Of a stretch of DNA of 64,000 bases, positions 61,776 through 64,000 are shown in pieces. The notes under the pieces were generated by a model. The model saw nothing but the letters and a program-made list of their open reading frames with translations, made no database searches and had not been told where the DNA came from. The translations under genes and the position numbers were made by a program. The DNA is from Melioribacteraceae bacterium (GTDB taxonomy: Bacteria; Bacteroidota; Ignavibacteria; Ignavibacteriales; Melioribacteraceae): assembly GCA_021739765.1 (NCBI GenBank), contig JAIPBD010000003.1:310001-374000 (forward strand), in the 5' to 3' direction. Position 1 is the stretch's first letter; each line of letters starts with the position of its first letter.

Positions 61776-61797
61776 AATCAGAATGATATATCTGATT
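61776..61797. promoter_or_regulatory. Palindrome in the nirK leader
   Basis: AATCAGA (61776-61782) and TCTGATT (61791-61797) around 8 bp, 17 bp upstream of the nirK ATG. It resembles neither a classic FNR box nor a known NsrR site closely. It could be an operator for an NO or redox regulator; this is inference. Confidence 0.35.
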
Positions 61798-62011
61798 TTA
61801 ATATAAATAAATATTTTTCTGTGCTTCAGTTATAATTATATGGTCCACAATGTTCGCTGTAACTGCCTTTAATCAAAATACGCAACGAATATGAAATTTT
61901 CACGACCATCTATAAACAGATTTTTGGTTCCGATTAAAATATAATCAGAATCGGACTCGATGTCAACTTTAAATTTATTATTCGAGAATAATGCTTAATT
62001 CAACGTGGATT

Positions 62012-62497
62012 TTAATATTTGGGGGCAGATTTTCGAAAGATTCCTTTAACTATATTTATGGAAGGAACGGCTTTTTTATACAGTTTGTATTCATTACCAA
62101 ATTTCTCTGAAAGAAATTTATCCTCTTCCAATGTTTGCAAATAGAAAAATATCACGTTGCAAACAAATAGGATTGTTACCAAATAATGTAAATTTATTAA
62201 AAGGAATCCTAATCCGATAAACATAAAAGCCAAATACTGTGGATGGCGGATAACAGAAAATATGCCGCGTGTAATCAGATTTTCCGTAAAGTAATAAATT
62301 TTGTTCTTTTTCTTGCCGCCGAATTTTAGAAATGAATGTAGGGCAGTCAACCAGAGAAATACCGCAAAAGCAAAGCAGCACAAACCTGCTATTTTTAATA
62401 AATAAATTTCCAGGTCTTCAACTAATTGGGAAGTTAGTATTTCCAGAAAAAAGATGGGAATCGCAATAAAAATATATTTGTTTGAATGCATTCTCAC
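62012..62497 (-). CDS. Isoprenylcysteine carboxyl methyltransferase-like membrane protein
   Basis: 161 residues, four or five membrane helices. The ICMT/PEMT signature is in the C-terminal half: GIFSVIRHPQYLAFMFIGLGFL followed by LEEDKFLSEKFGNEYKLYKK and AVPSI. SAM is expected to bind at the RHPxY and EExxL..FG.EY.xY motifs. Bacterial members methylate lipids, quinone-linked or thiol compounds; substrate unknown. It is separated from nirK by a 250-bp region and follows the sulfotransferase gene by 26 bp on the same strand. Confidence 0.82.
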   Translation of the reverse strand: MRMHSNKYIFIAIPIFFLEILTSQLVEDLEIYLLKIAGLCCFAFAVFLWLTALHSFLKFGGKKKNKIYYFTENLITRGIFSVIRHPQYLAFMFIGLGFLLINLHYLVTILFVCNVIFFYLQTLEEDKFLSEKFGNEYKLYKKAVPSINIVKGIFRKSAPKY

Positions 62498-62523
62498 TCA
62501 AATTTAAGCTGAAGGTTTAAGTT

Positions 62524-63330
62524 TCAGTCATTCCAGTTATATCGTTCGCCCAACAATGCATAAAGTCTCGAATTATGCGGTTTGTAAAATTCTTTCAAAA
62601 GTTCAACGGTCGATTTACATAAATCATTTGTGTCGACTTCACTCTTATTATAAATTTTAGATTTGAGCATGTCCTTTTCTATTCGGAGAAAATCCGAAAT
62701 TTTGCTCGCCGCGTTTGGAAAATCATTTTTTAGCTCATCACTTTCCAGAACAAGAACTTGTTCACGTGGGAAGAAATTATAAATCAGTTGAATTTGTTCG
62801 TGATAAATCCCTCTCTTTACATAGCCTCGTTTGTCTGTATAAAAATTTACTTCATCAATTTTAGACAGCTCATCCTCAACCGCTTCTTTGAAAGAACGAT
62901 TATCGTGATTGCTCGAAAACGCACCTTCCCGGAATTGATGGTGATACATGGTCCACGCCGAAAGCGCTCTTTCCGCCGGGCTCCTCAAAAGTATTATCAG
63001 CTTTAGATCAGGATTGTATCCGTTCAACCTCTCCGCCACTTTTGGGTGATACATGTAGAGTGGTGTTGATTCGAAAATCAATGTCCCTTTTGGGATTTCG
63101 TGCGGAAGCGGAAATTCGGCGTGATATTCTCGGAGGGAATTTTTTTTCAGATAACGTTCGTCGTTTGAAAAATAATGAAGCTCCTTTTTTCTCGCGCCGT
63201 GTATTGAATCGTGGTTTTTTAGAATTTGATAAAGTGCGGAAGTACCGGATTTTTGAGCCCCGATAATCATAAAATCGGGTTTTGAATAATAGCCCAATTT
63301 TATCAGTAATTTTCTAATGCGGTAATTCAT
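62524..63330 (-). CDS. Sulfotransferase (PAPS-dependent)
   Basis: 268 residues. N-terminal PAPS-binding loop FMIIGAQKSGTSALYQIL (5'-phosphosulfate loop) and the 3'-phosphate motif LKLIILLRSPAERALSAWTMY are diagnostic of the heparan/carbohydrate sulfotransferase family. The C-terminus LLKEFYKPHNSRLYALLGER closes the fold. No membrane anchor, so cytosolic. Probably sulfates a surface or extracellular glycan or lipid; no glycan locus is adjacent. Likely co-transcribed with the ICMT-like gene. Confidence 0.92.
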   Translation of the reverse strand: MNYRIRKLLIKLGYYSKPDFMIIGAQKSGTSALYQILKNHDSIHGARKKELHYFSNDERYLKKNSLREYHAEFPLPHEIPKGTLIFESTPLYMYHPKVAERLNGYNPDLKLIILLRSPAERALSAWTMYHHQFREGAFSSNHDNRSFKEAVEDELSKIDEVNFYTDKRGYVKRGIYHEQIQLIYNFFPREQVLVLESDELKNDFPNAASKISDFLRIEKDMLKSKIYNKSEVDTNDLCKSTVELLKEFYKPHNSRLYALLGERYNWND

Positions 63331-63444
63331 AACTGAAATTTACTTGTATAAAATAATTTAATAATCAATTACTGTCTATCTATAATCCATACAAACGCGA
63401 TAATAAGTAATGACCTTTGTTTATCTTTCAAAGGTGTTCATACT

Positions 63445-63984
63445 TTAGATCAAAGGAAGCTTCTTAAACTCGTTATGTTTAATAATTAAATAAACCCACG
63501 TCCCTTCTTCATCCTCGAATTCGCCGGTAAATTTCATGCCGATTTTTTCCAAAACTTTTATCGAAGCTAAATTTGCCTTCTGTGCTCTTCCGATTATTTC
63601 ATTCAATTTGTAATTATTGAAACCATATTCTAAGGAAGCGGAAGCAGCTTCAGTCGCGAATCCTCTTCCCCAATATTTCCGGAAAAAACGAAAACCGATA
63701 TCAACTTTATTTATCTCTTCGTTAAATTTTAATCCGCACCATCCGAGAAATTCACCGGAATCTTTTAATTCAACAGCCCATCTGCCAAAACCAAACTTTG
63801 CGTAATGGTTATATGAATCTAAAAAATCTTCTGCGTCTTTAATATTGGCAAATTCTTCGTCACCGGTATATTGGATAACTTTATAATCCGAATTCAATTT
63901 GTAAAATTCCTCGGCATCTTCCGTAATCAAATTTCTAAATCCAAGTCTTCCGGTTTCAAATAGATATTGTGTATTATTCATCAT
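63445..63984 (-). CDS. GNAT-family N-acetyltransferase (RimJ/RimL-like)
   Basis: 179 residues. LETGRLGFRNLITEDAEEFY at the N-terminus, GWCGLKFNEEINKVDIGFRF and the acetyl-CoA-binding motif RKYWGRGFATEAASASLEYG, then IIGRAQKANLASIKVLEKIGM, are those of RimJ/RimL acetyltransferases. Likely acetylates a ribosomal protein, other protein N-terminus or a small amine; substrate unknown. It stands alone near the right edge, 114 bp upstream of the sulfotransferase start on the same strand. Confidence 0.92.
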   Translation of the reverse strand: MMNNTQYLFETGRLGFRNLITEDAEEFYKLNSDYKVIQYTGDEEFANIKDAEDFLDSYNHYAKFGFGRWAVELKDSGEFLGWCGLKFNEEINKVDIGFRFFRKYWGRGFATEAASASLEYGFNNYKLNEIIGRAQKANLASIKVLEKIGMKFTGEFEDEEGTWVYLIIKHNEFKKLPLI

Positions 63985-64000
63985 TTACCATGCTGTTTTC

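Noticed and set aside
1-64000. tRNA, rRNA, tmRNA and known riboswitches
   Set aside because: I looked in the larger intergenic gaps and saw no cloverleaf, TpsiC-like box or rRNA-like stretch; a covariance search would be needed to be certain.

Overview
The window is AT-rich bacterial chromosome packed with short operons. Several things point to the Bacteroidota/Chlorobiota/Ignavibacteria side of the tree: a fragment of a type IX secretion (T9SS) sorting domain, a long-form IspG with a middle insert, an S46 dipeptidyl-peptidase, an ECF sigma/anti-sigma pair driving DUF4097 proteins, signal peptides ending in 'AQ/GQ', and a nirK-SUMF1-SCO1 cluster. Ignavibacteria or a close relative is my best inference; no rRNA or marker phylogeny is available here. 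I found no rRNA, tRNA, CRISPR array, transposase or prophage.

Layout. 1-1.9 kb: two CrtI/CRTISO-like carotenoid oxidoreductases. 2-4.2 kb: an S46 peptidase with the Asp/Glu-specificity (DPP11-type) arginine. 4.5-8.4 kb: a leftward operon of ECF sigma factor, membrane anti-sigma protein with a HEAT-like domain, and two exported DUF4097 beta-solenoid proteins, with a good ECF-type autoregulatory promoter. 8.8-15.8 kb: a seven-gene leftward efflux operon (TetR, HlyD-like lipoprotein, ATPase, TolC, ATPase, two ABC-2 permeases), resembling E. coli cecR-ybhGFSR but with YbhF split in two around the TolC gene. 16-28 kb: metabolic and housekeeping genes (EamA transporter, Tat-exported metallohydrolase, TPM protein, M24 aminopeptidase, gpmA, a PAS/GAF histidine kinase, zinc-ribbon coiled-coil protein, NIF3, ispG, DJ-1/PfpI). 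28-33.5 kb: dnaG, GH13 enzyme, two glycosyltransferases, DUF3800. 33.7-42.6 kb: peptidase M2, GroES-like protein, methyltransferase, HAD, beta-barrel proteins, histidine phosphatase, AlkD-like repair protein and small exported proteins.

42.6-44.5 kb is the most disturbed stretch. It holds a 1.18-kb gene-poor interval with a 5'-truncated T9SS tail, a degenerate 21-bp tandem array, a diverged ~90-bp direct repeat carrying a hairpin, and then a VapBC-type toxin-antitoxin pair. 44.8-49.7 kb: metallophosphoesterase, a NatAB-like ABC exporter, an outer-membrane protein broken by a one-base frameshift, and aat. 49.9-57 kb: GH3 glucosidase, GntP-type permease, a CcrA-like subclass B1 metallo-beta-lactamase homologue, a gene-pair relic, and a short RecQ.

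57-61.8 kb is a tight leftward nitrite/NO operon: copper nitrite reductase fused to cytochrome c, a SUMF1 protein lacking the second catalytic cysteine, SCO1, a RIC/ScdA di-iron repair protein and a hemerythrin, with a CBS gene after it. NirK makes NO, SCO1 plausibly handles copper, and the di-iron proteins plausibly repair or buffer NO damage. The window closes with an isoprenylcysteine-methyltransferase-like protein, a sulfotransferase and a GNAT acetyltransferase.

Nothing here is clearly a wholly new system. The strongest leads are the ECF/HEAT anti-sigma/beta-solenoid operon and the structured non-coding interval upstream of it, the asymmetric split-YbhF pump, the cysteine-deficient SUMF1 protein in the nirK operon, and the eroded repeat region beside the toxin-antitoxin pair.
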